A stretch of 64,000 nt of DNA from Bacillaceae bacterium OF18-1A (GCA_027694045.1 JAQEWB010000001.1:310001-374000); one strand, 5' to 3'. Counted from the first letter of the stretch, positions 15,750 to 24,423 are shown. Notes: generated from the sequence alone by a model not told the origin. Numbers and translations are program-made.

Positions 15750-17276
15750 ATGGTTGAGAAGAATAATAAGCTCGGCTTTGTTGTGGCGGGTTTATTGCTA
15801 GGTATTTTAATGGCATCAATGGATAATACCATTGTTGTAACAGCGATGGGGACGATTGTTGGTGACTTAGGAGGCCTTGAAAACTTTGTATGGGTCGTTT
15901 CTGCCTATATGGTCGCAGAAATGGCAGGTATGCCAATTTTCGGTAAACTATCAGATATGTATGGTAGAAAAAGGTTCTTTATTTTCGGTTTAATCGTCTT
16001 TATGATTGGTTCAGCACTTTGTGGTACTGCTGAAAATATTACACAGTTAGGTATTTATCGTGCCATTCAAGGTATTGGCGGCGGAGCATTAGTGCCGATC
16101 GCGTTTACTATCGTGTTTGATATTTTCCCTCCTGAAAAGCGCGGGAAAATGGGTGGTTTATTCGGAGCAGTATTTGGTTTATCGAGTATTTTTGGACCGT
16201 TACTTGGCGCCTATATTACAGATTATATTAGCTGGCACTGGGTATTTTACATTAACTTACCTCTTGGCATTTTAGCACTTATATTTATTACATTCTTTTA
16301 TAAAGAGTCAAGAGTTCATAGAAAGCAAAAAATTGATTGGTTTGGCGCAATTACTTTAGTAGGTGCAGTAGTTTGTTTAATGTTTGCTTTAGAGCTAGGT
16401 GGACAAAAATATGATTGGAATTCTAGCTTTATTTTAAGTTTGTTTAGTGGATTCGCAATTTTAATCATTGCATTTATATGTATTGAACGAAAAGTAGAAG
16501 AACCTATCATTTCATTTGAGATGTTTAAGCAGCGCTTATTCGGAATAAGTACCATTATTGCATTATGCTACGGTGCTGCATTTATGTCAGCGACTGTGTA
16601 CATTCCGTTATTTATTCAAGGTGTATATGGCGGGACTGCAACAAACTCAGGATTATTACTTTTACCGATGATGTTAGGTTCAGTCGTAACAGCTCAGTTA
16701 GGCGGATTTTTAACGACAAAGCTTAGCTACCGAAACATTATGATTATTTCAGCTGTTATTATGCTAATTGGATTATTCTTATTAAGCACGTTAACACCAG
16801 AAACAAGTCGTGCATTATTAACAGTTTATATGATTATTATCGGATTTGGAGTTGGTTTCTCATTTTCTGTACTAAGTATGGCAGCTATTCACAACTTCGG
16901 TATGGAACAACGCGGGTCTGCAACTTCAACGAGTAACTTCATTCGTTCATTAGGTATGACACTTGGTATTACAATCTTCGGTATGATTCAAAGAACAGGT
17001 TTCCAAGATCAATTAGAAGAGGCGTTTAAAGGTATGAGCGGGGGGATGAATACAAATGCTTTAGGAGATTCAAGAGCCATTCTATCAGAATCAGCAAGAT
17101 CTCAAATTCCGCCGCAAATATTAGATAAAATTATTGATGCTCTTTCTAGTTCGATTGTTCAAACATTTATGTGGGCATTGGTACCAGCCGGTTTAGCATT
17201 CATATTTATTTTCTTTATGGGAAATGAGCGAATGGTAATTAAGAAACAACAAAAGAATAAAAAGAGCGAAATATGA
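15750..17276 (+). CDS. DHA2 family MFS multidrug exporter (EmrB/QacA type)
   Basis: Membrane transporter of 508 aa with 14 predicted segments. The N-terminal motif MASMDNTIVVTAMGTI contains the DHA2 D1-type signature. Motif A is GKLSDMYGRKRFFIFG, and the motif C-like segment is GLSSIFGPLLGAYI. It uses proton exchange to export drugs or lipophilic compounds. In B. subtilis the EmrB-type gene yhcA also lies near yhbD-F, so this may be its counterpart, although no HlyD-type partner or MarR regulator is present here. A strong bidirectional terminator follows. Confidence 0.85.
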   Translation: MVEKNNKLGFVVAGLLLGILMASMDNTIVVTAMGTIVGDLGGLENFVWVVSAYMVAEMAGMPIFGKLSDMYGRKRFFIFGLIVFMIGSALCGTAENITQLGIYRAIQGIGGGALVPIAFTIVFDIFPPEKRGKMGGLFGAVFGLSSIFGPLLGAYITDYISWHWVFYINLPLGILALIFITFFYKESRVHRKQKIDWFGAITLVGAVVCLMFALELGGQKYDWNSSFILSLFSGFAILIIAFICIERKVEEPIISFEMFKQRLFGISTIIALCYGAAFMSATVYIPLFIQGVYGGTATNSGLLLLPMMLGSVVTAQLGGFLTTKLSYRNIMIISAVIMLIGLFLLSTLTPETSRALLTVYMIIIGFGVGFSFSVLSMAAIHNFGMEQRGSATSTSNFIRSLGMTLGITIFGMIQRTGFQDQLEEAFKGMSGGMNTNALGDSRAILSESARSQIPPQILDKIIDALSSSIVQTFMWALVPAGLAFIFIFFMGNERMVIKKQQKNKKSEI

Positions 17277-17287
17277 AAAGCGTAATG

Positions 17288-17320
17288 AAAAAGCTCCTTT
17301 CAAGTTGAAAGGAGCTTTTT
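17288..17320. terminator. Bidirectional terminator between DHA2 exporter and 17339 gene
   Basis: AAAAAGCTCCTTTCAA pairs with TTGAAAGGAGCTTTTT around a single G; T-runs occur on both strands. Confidence 0.85.
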
Positions 17321-17338
17321 CGTATGTACGGCATTAGA

Positions 17339-17659
17339 TTAGCCTTCGATAATTTCGTATTCTTCGTCTGCTAATAATAAAATTTGTGTTTTCTTACCTT
17401 TGTTTTGAACTTCGATTACATCGTATGCACCTAAGTCTCTTACTTTGCTTTGAGAAGCGTTAACCATAACTTCAATAGAATCAATTAAGATATCTTCTTC
17501 AATATATGATTCAGGCAATGCCATATCTTCAGTATCTAATACACATGCGTATAGATTTTGTAAATTTTCAGCAGTTGGGTTTTGTTCCTCAACATCAATG
17601 ATGTTTTTTACTGCTTCCATATTTTCTTCTTTTGCTTGGTACACTTTAATTTTAGCCAT
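17339..17659 (-). CDS. Conserved hypothetical protein, 106 aa
   Basis: Soluble acidic protein beginning MAKIKVYQAKEENMEAVKNI. Predicted alpha-beta, with a Lys-rich turn (EVQNKGKKTQILLL) near the end. No domain recognised. AAGGAG lies eight bases before the ATG. A single gene; its upstream region is occupied by bcr1 copy C, so its promoter must lie in the last ~40 bases or within the repeat. Confidence 0.65.
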   Translation of the reverse strand: MAKIKVYQAKEENMEAVKNIIDVEEQNPTAENLQNLYACVLDTEDMALPESYIEEDILIDSIEVMVNASQSKVRDLGAYDVIEVQNKGKKTQILLLADEEYEIIEG

Positions 17660-17699
17660 CGTTTTAATCTCCTTTATAACGTAATTGTAGAGGCTACAC

Positions 17700-17823
17700 T
17701 TTATTCATGTTCCCGTCTTAAGATGAAGAAACGAGTGGTAAGAGAAAGCGCCTCGTAAAATTACGATTGGTTCCACTAAACGTTAGTAGGGAAATCTCCC
17801 TGCTAATGCAAGTTTCACTTTAT
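17700..17823 (+). repeat. bcr1-type repeat, copy C (diverged)
   Basis: About 124 bp bounded by TTTAT (17700-17704 and 17819-17823). The right part (ACGATTGGTTCCACTAAACG, then GTAGGGA...TCCCTGC and AAGTTTCACTTTAT) follows the bcr1 plan. The left half has drifted and lacks the first long stem. It lies about 100 bases from copy D. Confidence 0.7.
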
Positions 17824-17918
17824 TATACCGCTTTTTCATTGAAAGATGAAATTGTTATATGAATTTATAGGAAAAGTTATAGAGGGATATAAATATAAGA
17901 AATAATTCACTTTTTATA

Positions 17919-18030
17919 TTTATCCCGCTATTCGCCGGGCAGTAATACTCCCACCTCAAAATTCGGTGTATACGAGGAAGTTAGGTGGGAGACAATTGCC
18001 CGTAAATGCTCGATTGGTTCAACTAATTTA
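17919..18030 (+). repeat. bcr1-type repeat, copy D (3' part lost)
   Basis: Starts TTTATCCCGCTATTCGCCGG at 17919 and keeps the CTCCCACCT/AGGTGGGAG stem and the GGGCAGT/ATTGCCC stem. It fades after TCGATTGGTTCAACTAATTT. The GTGGGGG stem and the CACTTTAT end are missing. Confidence 0.85.
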
Positions 18031-18393
18031 GAATTGTAAACAAAATAAAAATTTTAATATTGATTTTGTAAATAATAGATGAGTGAACAGAGTATTTACG
18101 AATTAGAAATTTTAATAGTGATAATAAACTCTATTACATGAGTGTTTATTAGTTTTATTTTTTCGAAACAGCCAACATTAGCTTTCTATAGATATAAAAT
18201 TTCTAGATAGATATTCATATAGGCTCAATATATTTAGTTGTGTGTGTATAACTATTAAAAAGAAATTGCTATGTTTAGTTGTAAATGATGAAAGTGACTA
18301 TGATAGAAACCTATGCATTAATAGAGTAAATGAATATAAAGTAGTAAGGGTTAAAAAAACTCTAAAATCTAAATAAAAGGGAGACTATAACAT
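18031..18393 (+). other. Intergenic region upstream of spore-coat-type gene
   Basis: About 360 AT-rich bases without a credible ORF. It presumably holds the promoter for the coat-type gene at 18394. I see no clear sigma-A, sigma-E or sigma-K pair that I would assert. AAAGGGAG precedes the start. Confidence 0.5.
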
Positions 18394-19086
18394 ATGAGTG
18401 AACAATGTCCGATAAATGTACCATGTCAAGTTGAGGGACAAACTCAAATACCTTTAGCTGATCAAGCTGCAGCGCCAATTGTTACGCCAAATGCATTAAT
18501 TAAAGTACCAGTAGTTTTAGCTGAGAGAACAGTACAAATCGTTGTAGAAGCAAATATTCCACTTGATCCTCCAGCGGTTGAAATTAAACGTGTGTTGAAA
18601 AATGTATTTTTAACACAATGTAAGTTAGTACCAGTAGCTTTTGCACCAGTAGCAGGTACAAATTATCGTCGTGTTACGAGAGCGAAACTATTCGTAGAAG
18701 GGTATATTCGTAAAAATATTGAATATGCGGCTAACGATTGTAATGCACCGCTATTTGATCGTATTGCTAATGTTAATTTTTATGGATTTGCAGACTTAAA
18801 TGATGGTGACTTCTTAACACAACCTCTAATAGCAGCTTCTTCAGACGCAGCTTCTCATTTCATTAACCCTAAGAATGGCGATTTGCCAAGATTGGACAAG
18901 TACTTCTTCGAAAACACAGTTTATTATAATGAACAACCGTACTGTGAATTAATTGCTGCTAATTTCTTTGAGCTAGACTTTTCACCATGTCCTACACCTT
19001 TAAATGATTCGTTTGATACACTACGTGAAAAAATCGTATTAGACCTTACTTTAAAAGTGTTACAAGTGCAACAAGTACAAGCGTAA
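18394..19086 (+). CDS. Putative spore coat/exosporium protein (CsxC/SPOCS-like)
   Basis: A 230-aa protein without signal peptide. The core pattern is ALIKVPVVLAERTVQIVVEA, then LDPPAVEIKRVLKNVFLTQC, then RAKLFVEGYIRKNIEYA, and it ends in a conserved IVLDLTLKVLQVQQV helix. This resembles CsxC-type and SPOCS-containing spore surface proteins, which assemble on the forespore in the mother cell. Cysteines are few but spread (for example near the N-terminus, QCPINVPC). The next gene has the same C-terminal signature, supporting a spore-coat pair. Assignment is by motif memory only. Confidence 0.6.
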   Translation: MSEQCPINVPCQVEGQTQIPLADQAAAPIVTPNALIKVPVVLAERTVQIVVEANIPLDPPAVEIKRVLKNVFLTQCKLVPVAFAPVAGTNYRRVTRAKLFVEGYIRKNIEYAANDCNAPLFDRIANVNFYGFADLNDGDFLTQPLIAASSDAASHFINPKNGDLPRLDKYFFENTVYYNEQPYCELIAANFFELDFSPCPTPLNDSFDTLREKIVLDLTLKVLQVQQVQA

Positions 19087-19093
19087 GTACAAA

Positions 19094-19127
19094 AAGGCAT
19101 TGTCTTTAATAAAGAGACAATGTCTTT
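19094..19127 (+). terminator. Terminator after first coat-type gene
   Basis: AAGGCATTGTCT pairs with AGACAATGTCTT and is followed by TTTT. Confidence 0.75.
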
Positions 19128-19198
19128 TTTACTGCTATAAAACATATATAATGATGAAAATGGTCGTGAATCCAAAACATATTGGTATGAATTTTAAG

Positions 19199-19322
19199 GT
19201 CTTCACCTCAAAACTCAGCGAGAGCAAAGAAGTTAGGGGAGCGAGCTGCCTGTAAAATCTCGATTGGCTCGCCTAATAATTAGTGGGGATGAAGCTCCCC
19301 GTTGATTAAAGTTTCACTTTAT
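19199..19322 (+). repeat. bcr1-type repeat, copy E (5' end lost)
   Basis: Begins inside the element at CTTCACCTCAAAACTCAGCG and runs to AAAGTTTCACTTTAT. The left TTTATCCCG end is missing. It ends 17 bases before the start of the second coat-type gene and therefore forms its leader. Confidence 0.85.
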
Positions 19323-19339
19323 TAGATGGGGGGATGGTG

Positions 19340-20410
19340 ATGAAGAAGCCATGGATTAGTAATGAAATATGGAACAAAGTTAATAAAGAGAAAACGATGA
19401 ATAGTAAAGATGATTCACGCGAAATAAGAGAAAAAGAAGAAATAGCGATTGGGCTAAGGAAAGAAAGGAAAGAAACTGAACTAGTAAAAGAAAAAATAGA
19501 GGTTGAATTAGAAAGAGAAGAAATAAAAATGGAATTAGAGGAAGAAAATGAAGAGAATGGATCAAAAAAAGAAGAAGTAGCAATGGAACTAAAGAAAGAG
19601 AGTGGAAAAACTGAACGAATAAAAGAGGAGAAAACAATAAAATTAGAGGGAAAAGAGGGGAAGGTTGAATTAAAGAAAAAAAGCATAGATTCAGGGGCGA
19701 AAATAGAAACTTCAGTACGTTCAATAGTAGTGAAAACCCCATTTTCTATTATTTCGGATGTGACTAGTTTTATAAAGTTTCCTAATATTAATGTGAAAAA
19801 TCAAGAAACATTTGTATTTCGTAATGAAGAAAATGCAGGTGGGCGCGAGTTGGAGGCTAAGTTATTCACTACAGTGCAAAGTTATTATGGAGAAGTTTCC
19901 TGTAATTTAGTTGCTTCAAACCTTCATGAAAAAAGAACGCTTTTAGAGCTTACTAATCGAAAAGTTGTAGATAGTACTGGAGAGAATCAGGTAGGGACAT
20001 CTTCGTGGATTCCTATTCATGGAGTAATATTAGAGAAGGAAGACGAAGGAGAAGTAAATAATTATATAAATGCGAGGCTTCCAGTAGAAATAGGAAAATA
20101 TAAAGGTGAAGTTCATTTACGAGAACAAGTGGTATTTAATGAAAAAGTGATCGAAATAAAAGAGATATCACAGGAAATTATTTTAACAAAAAAAGAATTC
20201 TTTCTACCGAAAATAATGAAAAAGGGAAATAATCCATCTAAAATTGAAAAAGGACGCTTACTTGTAGAAGGTTATATTTCTCAATGTATTGAATGCATAT
20301 TAGAACGAAACCCATTTCATGATCAAACATCGCAGTTAATGCAAAACATCGTATTAGAATTAACTATCCAATTATTACAAGAGCAAGAAGTGCGAGTGCG
20401 AATTACATAA
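19340..20410 (+). CDS. Second coat-type protein with charged coiled-coil N-terminus
   Basis: About 356 aa. Residues about 15-115 are a low-complexity Glu/Lys-rich stretch (repeated K-x-E-x-x-E-L-K-K-E units), probably a long helix or coiled coil. The C-terminal part shares RLLVEGYISQCIECI and IVLELTIQLLQEQEV with the preceding gene (RAKLFVEGYIRKNIEYA, IVLDLTLKVLQVQQV), so the two are diverged paralogues. ATGs at 19334 and 19340 are possible; the G-run before them is better spaced for 19340. It probably acts on the spore surface. bcr1 copy E sits just upstream. Confidence 0.55.
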   Translation: MKKPWISNEIWNKVNKEKTMNSKDDSREIREKEEIAIGLRKERKETELVKEKIEVELEREEIKMELEEENEENGSKKEEVAMELKKESGKTERIKEEKTIKLEGKEGKVELKKKSIDSGAKIETSVRSIVVKTPFSIISDVTSFIKFPNINVKNQETFVFRNEENAGGRELEAKLFTTVQSYYGEVSCNLVASNLHEKRTLLELTNRKVVDSTGENQVGTSSWIPIHGVILEKEDEGEVNNYINARLPVEIGKYKGEVHLREQVVFNEKVIEIKEISQEIILTKKEFFLPKIMKKGNNPSKIEKGRLLVEGYISQCIECILERNPFHDQTSQLMQNIVLELTIQLLQEQEVRVRIT

Positions 20411-20447
20411 ATGATCAGTTTTCCGTTGATTAGTGAAGGAGGATGAA

Positions 20448-20533
20448 ATGGATAAATATTTAGTAAAACAGGGAGTGTAACAGAACATGTAGTCCATTCA
20501 ATTGTAGAATACATGGTTACCATAAGCTTTTAA
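20448..20533 (+). pseudogene. Small frameshifted ORF after the coat-type genes
   Basis: A strong AAGGAGG precedes ATG 20448. The frame MDKYLVKQGV stops at 20478. Adding one A to the AAAA run near 20466 would continue it as VKTGSVTEHVVHSIVEYMVT to a stop at 20531. This looks like a 28-aa gene or gene start broken by a single-base deletion. Confidence 0.4.
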
Positions 20534-20885
20534 ACACCAATGATATTTTTTTAGAATAATTATATGGACAACCTCTTACATAGTGTCGACCTCAGTAAAA
20601 TATATTTTTTATAAAAGTTTTTGAAAGCCCGACAAACAAAATACATTTAGAATCTGTAATAGCTTCGTTATGTGTACTACAAAATTCCTCCTCGTTGGAG
20701 GATATATAGCGGATAAAGAACGGAAAGGAGATAAATCGAAACCATTTTACTTAATAGTTCAAGTTTTAAAGAATAGTGCATACAATATAAAGTCTTTTCC
20801 TTTCTTCATTTAAGTTTTACGTATATAATTTAAAAGTACTATTTTTATTTTATTTTTATATTTATAACAGAATAGAGGTTTAAAA
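20534..20885 (+). other. Intergenic region before degV-type gene
   Basis: About 350 AT-rich bases. One small inverted repeat, TCCTCC-TCGTT-GGAGGA (about 20686-20703), is visible. No ORF or known RNA is recognised. Confidence 0.4.
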
Positions 20886-21746
20886 ATGAGTGTTAAAATC
20901 ATTACGGATAGTGCGGCGGATTTACCGGTAGAATTGCTGCAAGCATATAATATTGATTTAATTCCACTCCGTGTATATGATGAAGCAGAAACAGAGTATT
21001 TAGATGGAGTTACATTAAATTCAGTTACATTATTGCAAAAAATGAGAGAAGGCGCTGTTTATAGAACGTCATTGCCTTCACTTGAAACGTTCCAAGAAAA
21101 ATTTGTTTCTTATGCAAAAGAAGGTAATCCTTGTATATATTTAGCTTTTTCATCTGAACTGTCTGGTACATATCAATCATCAGTTGTCATTAAAGAGGAA
21201 GTAAAAGAAACGTATGCAGATTTAGATTTAGAAATTATTGATACGAAATGTGCTTCGCTTGGTCAAGGACTTGTCGTTTTAGAAGCGGCTAAAATGGCAA
21301 AAGAAGGTGCAACGAAAGAAGATATTTTAAAGCGTGTCGCTTTTCTAATGAAGCATATAGAGCACATCTTCACTGTAGCTGACTTACAGTACTTAGTAAG
21401 AGGTGGACGTTTAAGTAAAGTAGCAGGTTTTATCGGCGGATTATTAAACATTAAGCCCATCTTGAACGTGGAAGACGGAAAACTTGTACCACTTGAAAAA
21501 GTAAGAGGGAAAAAGAAAGTATTAAGCCGTATTGTTGATATTATGGAAGAACGCGGAAAAGACCTTAAAGATCAAACAATCGGTATAACTCACGGTGATG
21601 ATTTAGAAACAGCCGAAGCATTAAAAGTGTTAATTACTGAAAGATTTGGCTGTGAGGTATTTATTGTAAATACAATTGGTGCAGCAATCGGAGCACATAC
21701 AGGACCTGGTGTTATAACGTTATTTTTCTTAAATGAAGTAGAGTAA
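20886..21746 (+). CDS. DegV family fatty acid-binding protein (FakB-like)
   Basis: A 286-aa protein that binds a fatty acid and, with a FakA-type kinase, can feed exogenous fatty acids into phospholipid synthesis. Family features are KIITDSAADLP at the N-terminus, the TSLPS segment, SSELSGTYQS and the RGGRLSK segment (about residue 165). It also has the typical C-terminal GAAIGAHTGPGVI. The ATG at 20886 has a modest AGAGG site. Monocistronic. Confidence 0.9.
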   Translation: MSVKIITDSAADLPVELLQAYNIDLIPLRVYDEAETEYLDGVTLNSVTLLQKMREGAVYRTSLPSLETFQEKFVSYAKEGNPCIYLAFSSELSGTYQSSVVIKEEVKETYADLDLEIIDTKCASLGQGLVVLEAAKMAKEGATKEDILKRVAFLMKHIEHIFTVADLQYLVRGGRLSKVAGFIGGLLNIKPILNVEDGKLVPLEKVRGKKKVLSRIVDIMEERGKDLKDQTIGITHGDDLETAEALKVLITERFGCEVFIVNTIGAAIGAHTGPGVITLFFLNEVE

Positions 21747-21771
21747 AGGATTGATCTTTTGATCAATCCTT
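21746..21771 (+). terminator. Terminator after degV-type gene
   Basis: AAGGATTGATC pairs with GATCAATCCTT, followed by T-rich sequence. Confidence 0.85.
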
Positions 21772-21781
21772 TTTTCTTCTA

Positions 21782-21903
21782 GGTAATGCTACTATTTCTG
21801 TAGCAGATATGCTGAAAAAATGTAAGGGATTATTAGTATGGACGTTATTACAGAAGATGAATTTAATGCGAAGAAAAAGCAGTTACTAAATATAAGATGT
21901 TAA
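21782..21903 (+). pseudogene. Frameshifted SHOCT-domain relic
   Basis: One frame reads SVADMLKKCKGLLVW (to about 21843) and another continues DVITEDEFNAKKKQLLNI to a TAA at 21901. Joined, they give the typical short C-terminal (SHOCT) pattern of a leading helix, Leu-rich turn, and ITEDEF..KK..LL. No start or upstream domain is present, so this is a decayed gene tail. A terminator (21902-21938) follows directly. Confidence 0.55.
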
Positions 21904-21938
21904 AAAGATGATTCTGTCCTGAACAGAATCATCTTTTT
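21902..21938 (+). terminator. Terminator after SHOCT relic
   Basis: AAAAGATGATTCTGT pairs with ACAGAATCATCTTTT. Confidence 0.85.
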
Positions 21939-22065
21939 TGTGTGTTGAAGTCCTTTATTTGCAAAAATCTAAATATTTCAAGATGTTAAAATTTAGTTAT
22001 TTCATATATAATTGTTTTGGGGAGATATCTGTAACTATTTGTAAAAATAGGAGGCGGCCATAAAA

Positions 22066-22194
22066 ATGCATGAAATTGCTAGGTGGGAGTTAGATCGATT
22101 ATATTCGGATGAAGATATAATCGATCTAATATTGGAGTGGAAAGAAAAATATTTTGTGACAAAAGATATTGATGAATATTTGAGGCTTATGTAA
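22066..22194 (+). CDS. Small 42-aa protein before glycosyltransferase
   Basis: MHEIARWELDRLYSDEDIID is followed by ILEWKEKYFVTKDIDEYLRL. Amphipathic and charged. AGGAGG lies 11 bases upstream of the ATG. It ends 12 bases before the glycosyltransferase start and is probably co-transcribed with it. Function unknown. Confidence 0.5.
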   Translation: MHEIARWELDRLYSDEDIIDLILEWKEKYFVTKDIDEYLRLM

Positions 22195-22206
22195 GGGGAG
22201 AGTATA

Positions 22207-22956
22207 GTGGATCACCAACTTATAAAGGGAATACCTTTTTCAACTTTAGAATATGCAAAAGCTATAAGTTTATTAAAAGATTGGGTGCATGAACAACGAG
22301 AAAAACCAAGGTTTGTAGTAACTGCAAATCCTGAAATTGTTATGTCTGCAAGGGAAAACACGGCTAAATCAAAACAATTTAAAAAGATATTACTTTCTGC
22401 AGACTTAATAACAGCGGATGGGATTGGCGTCATAATTGGCTCAAAAATGTTAAAGGGAACTTTGAAAGAACGTGTTACTGGGGCAGATATCACTCACGAA
22501 TTAATAAAGCATTGTAATGAACATGGATACCGTGTCTTTCTTTTTGGAGCTGCGCCAGAAAGTAATAAAAAAGCATTAGAAACATTAAATGAGCAGTTCC
22601 CGGGAGCGCAGTTTAAAGGACAGCATGGGTTTGTAAATGGCGAAGAAATAGAAGAAGTAAAAATAAAAATAAAGCAATTCAAGCCGCACTTACTGTTAGT
22701 AGGACTAGGTTCACCAAAACAAGAAGAATTCATCTATGAAAACATACAAACATTAAACATTCCACTATCTATTGGTATTGGGGGTATGATCGATATATTA
22801 TCTGGTACTGTAAAAAGAGCACCAAAAATTATGAGGGATACTGGAACTGAATGGCTGTATAGGTTACTTTCACAGCCGAAAAGATTTAGGAGACAACTTG
22901 TACTTCCGAAATTTTTATGGTCAGTTATGTCTGAAAGAATTAAAGGGAGTAATTAA
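22207..22956 (+). CDS. WecG/TagA/CpsF family glycosyltransferase
   Basis: A 249-aa enzyme of the family that adds N-acetylmannosamine to undecaprenyl-PP-GlcNAc in wall polymer linkage-unit synthesis. Motifs: FVVTANPEIVMSARE, TADGIGVIIGSKML, RVTGADITHEL, VFLFGAAPES and LLVGLGSPKQEEFIYEN. It is membrane-associated through the C-terminal basic helix (QPKRFRRQLVLPKFLW). The start is GTG at 22207 behind GGGGAG. It could make the linkage unit of wall teichoic acid or the secondary wall polymer. It sits directly upstream of a nucleosidase fusion with no clear functional tie. Confidence 0.85.
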   Translation: MDHQLIKGIPFSTLEYAKAISLLKDWVHEQREKPRFVVTANPEIVMSARENTAKSKQFKKILLSADLITADGIGVIIGSKMLKGTLKERVTGADITHELIKHCNEHGYRVFLFGAAPESNKKALETLNEQFPGAQFKGQHGFVNGEEIEEVKIKIKQFKPHLLLVGLGSPKQEEFIYENIQTLNIPLSIGIGGMIDILSGTVKRAPKIMRDTGTEWLYRLLSQPKRFRRQLVLPKFLWSVMSERIKGSN

Positions 22957-22973
22957 TAAAGGGGACTACATAC

Positions 22974-24353
22974 ATGAACAGAATCGGCATTATCGGAGCA
23001 ATGCAAATTGAAATAGACTTACTTTTAGAAAAACTAGTTATACAAGAGGAACAAACAATTGCGGGAATGCCTTTTTACATTGGTGAATTCATGGGAACAG
23101 AAATAATTCTTACAAGATGTGGTGTAGGGAAAGTTAATGCAGCCGCATGTACGCAAACATTAATTCATAAATTTGATGTAGATGCTATCATCAATACGGG
23201 TGTTGCTGGCGGACTACATCCAGACGTAAAAGTTGGAGATGTAGTTATTTCAACTAACGTAACTCATCATGATGTAAGTAAGAATCAAATGAAAAACTTA
23301 TTCCCATTTCAAGAAGAATTTATCGCAAATAAGGAATTAATGGAGTTAGCACGTATTGCATGCAATAGTAGCAGTTTACATATTGGGGTTCATGAAGGAA
23401 GAATCGTAAGCGGTGAATGTTTTGTTGAAGATTCAAAATTAAAGGTGAAATTAATAGACGAATATGCACCTCATTGTACAGAAATGGAAGGTGCAGCAAT
23501 TGGACATGTTGCCTACATAAATGAAGTACCGTTTCTCGTAATACGATGTATTTCTGACGGTGCAGATGATGAAGCACAAATTTCATATGATGACTTCTCG
23601 AAAACGGCTGCAAACTATTGTTCAGAAATTATCGTTGAGATGTTGAAAAATATATCGAGTAAAACTTATAGTTCAAAAGAAGAGAATGAAATGTTACAAG
23701 CATTCATTTTTGATATGGATGGAACATTATTTCAAACAGATAAAATTTTAGAATTATCGTTAGATGATACTTTTGATCACTTAAGATCACTTCAATTATG
23801 GGATACGGTAACGCCTATTGAAAAATACCGTGAAATTATGGGTGTGCCTTTACCGAAAGTTTGGGAAATTTTATTACCGAATCATTCTATTGAAGTAAGA
23901 GAACAAACTGATGCATATTTTTTAGAAAGATTAATTGAAAACATTAAAAGCGGAAAAGGTGCTTTATATCCGAACGTAAAAGAAATTTTTACATATATAA
24001 AAGAAAATAATTGTTCAATTTATATTGCTAGTAATGGGCTAACGGAATATTTACAAGCAATTGTATCTTATTATGATTTAGATCAATGGGTTACTGAAAC
24101 GTTTAGTATTGAACAAATACATTCGCTTAATAAAGGCGATTTAGTCAAAAGTATTTTGGATAAATATGATATACAAGGGGCAGCTGTAGTCGGAGATCGT
24201 CTATCTGATATAAATGCAGCGAAAGACAACAGTTTACTTACAATTGGATGTAATTTTGATTTTGCACAAGAAGATGAACTTGCTCAGGCTGATATAGTAA
24301 TAGATGATTTAATGGAGTTGAAGGGGATATTGTCTGAAGTGAAGAATGTATAA
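22974..24353 (+). CDS. Bifunctional MTA/SAH nucleosidase - HAD phosphatase fusion
   Basis: A 459-aa fusion. Residues 1 to about 230 are MTA/SAH nucleosidase: RIGIIGAMQIEIDLL with the catalytic-type Glu13, then TEMEGAAIGHVAY and the proton-donor Asp in RCISDGADDEA. It cleaves 5'-methylthioadenosine and S-adenosylhomocysteine. Residues about 240-459 are a HAD-type hydrolase: FIFDMDGTLFQTD, IASNGLTEYL, a conserved Lys and VVGDRLSDINAAK. The order fits the known bifunctional family. It suggests adenine release coupled to phosphoryl removal in methionine salvage, but the HAD substrate is unknown. The ATG at 22974 follows AAGGGG. It is separate from, but close to, the glycosyltransferase. Confidence 0.9.
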   Translation: MNRIGIIGAMQIEIDLLLEKLVIQEEQTIAGMPFYIGEFMGTEIILTRCGVGKVNAAACTQTLIHKFDVDAIINTGVAGGLHPDVKVGDVVISTNVTHHDVSKNQMKNLFPFQEEFIANKELMELARIACNSSSLHIGVHEGRIVSGECFVEDSKLKVKLIDEYAPHCTEMEGAAIGHVAYINEVPFLVIRCISDGADDEAQISYDDFSKTAANYCSEIIVEMLKNISSKTYSSKEENEMLQAFIFDMDGTLFQTDKILELSLDDTFDHLRSLQLWDTVTPIEKYREIMGVPLPKVWEILLPNHSIEVREQTDAYFLERLIENIKSGKGALYPNVKEIFTYIKENNCSIYIASNGLTEYLQAIVSYYDLDQWVTETFSIEQIHSLNKGDLVKSILDKYDIQGAAVVGDRLSDINAAKDNSLLTIGCNFDFAQEDELAQADIVIDDLMELKGILSEVKNV

Positions 24354-24373
24354 GATTATAGAATCATTTATTT

Positions 24374-24404
24374 AAAAAACGCTCTACTATTTAGAGCGTT
24401 TTTT
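24374..24404 (+). terminator. Terminator after nucleosidase fusion
   Basis: AAAAAACGCTCTA pairs with TAGAGCGTTTTTT. Confidence 0.85.
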
Positions 24405-24423
24405 AGGTTAGTAGGTGAAAAAA

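Noticed and set aside
19306-19742. Two long minus-strand ORFs rich in Ser, Phe and Leu
   Set aside because: They are the complement of the Glu/Lys low-complexity region of the coat-type gene, which lacks stops in antisense frames by composition.
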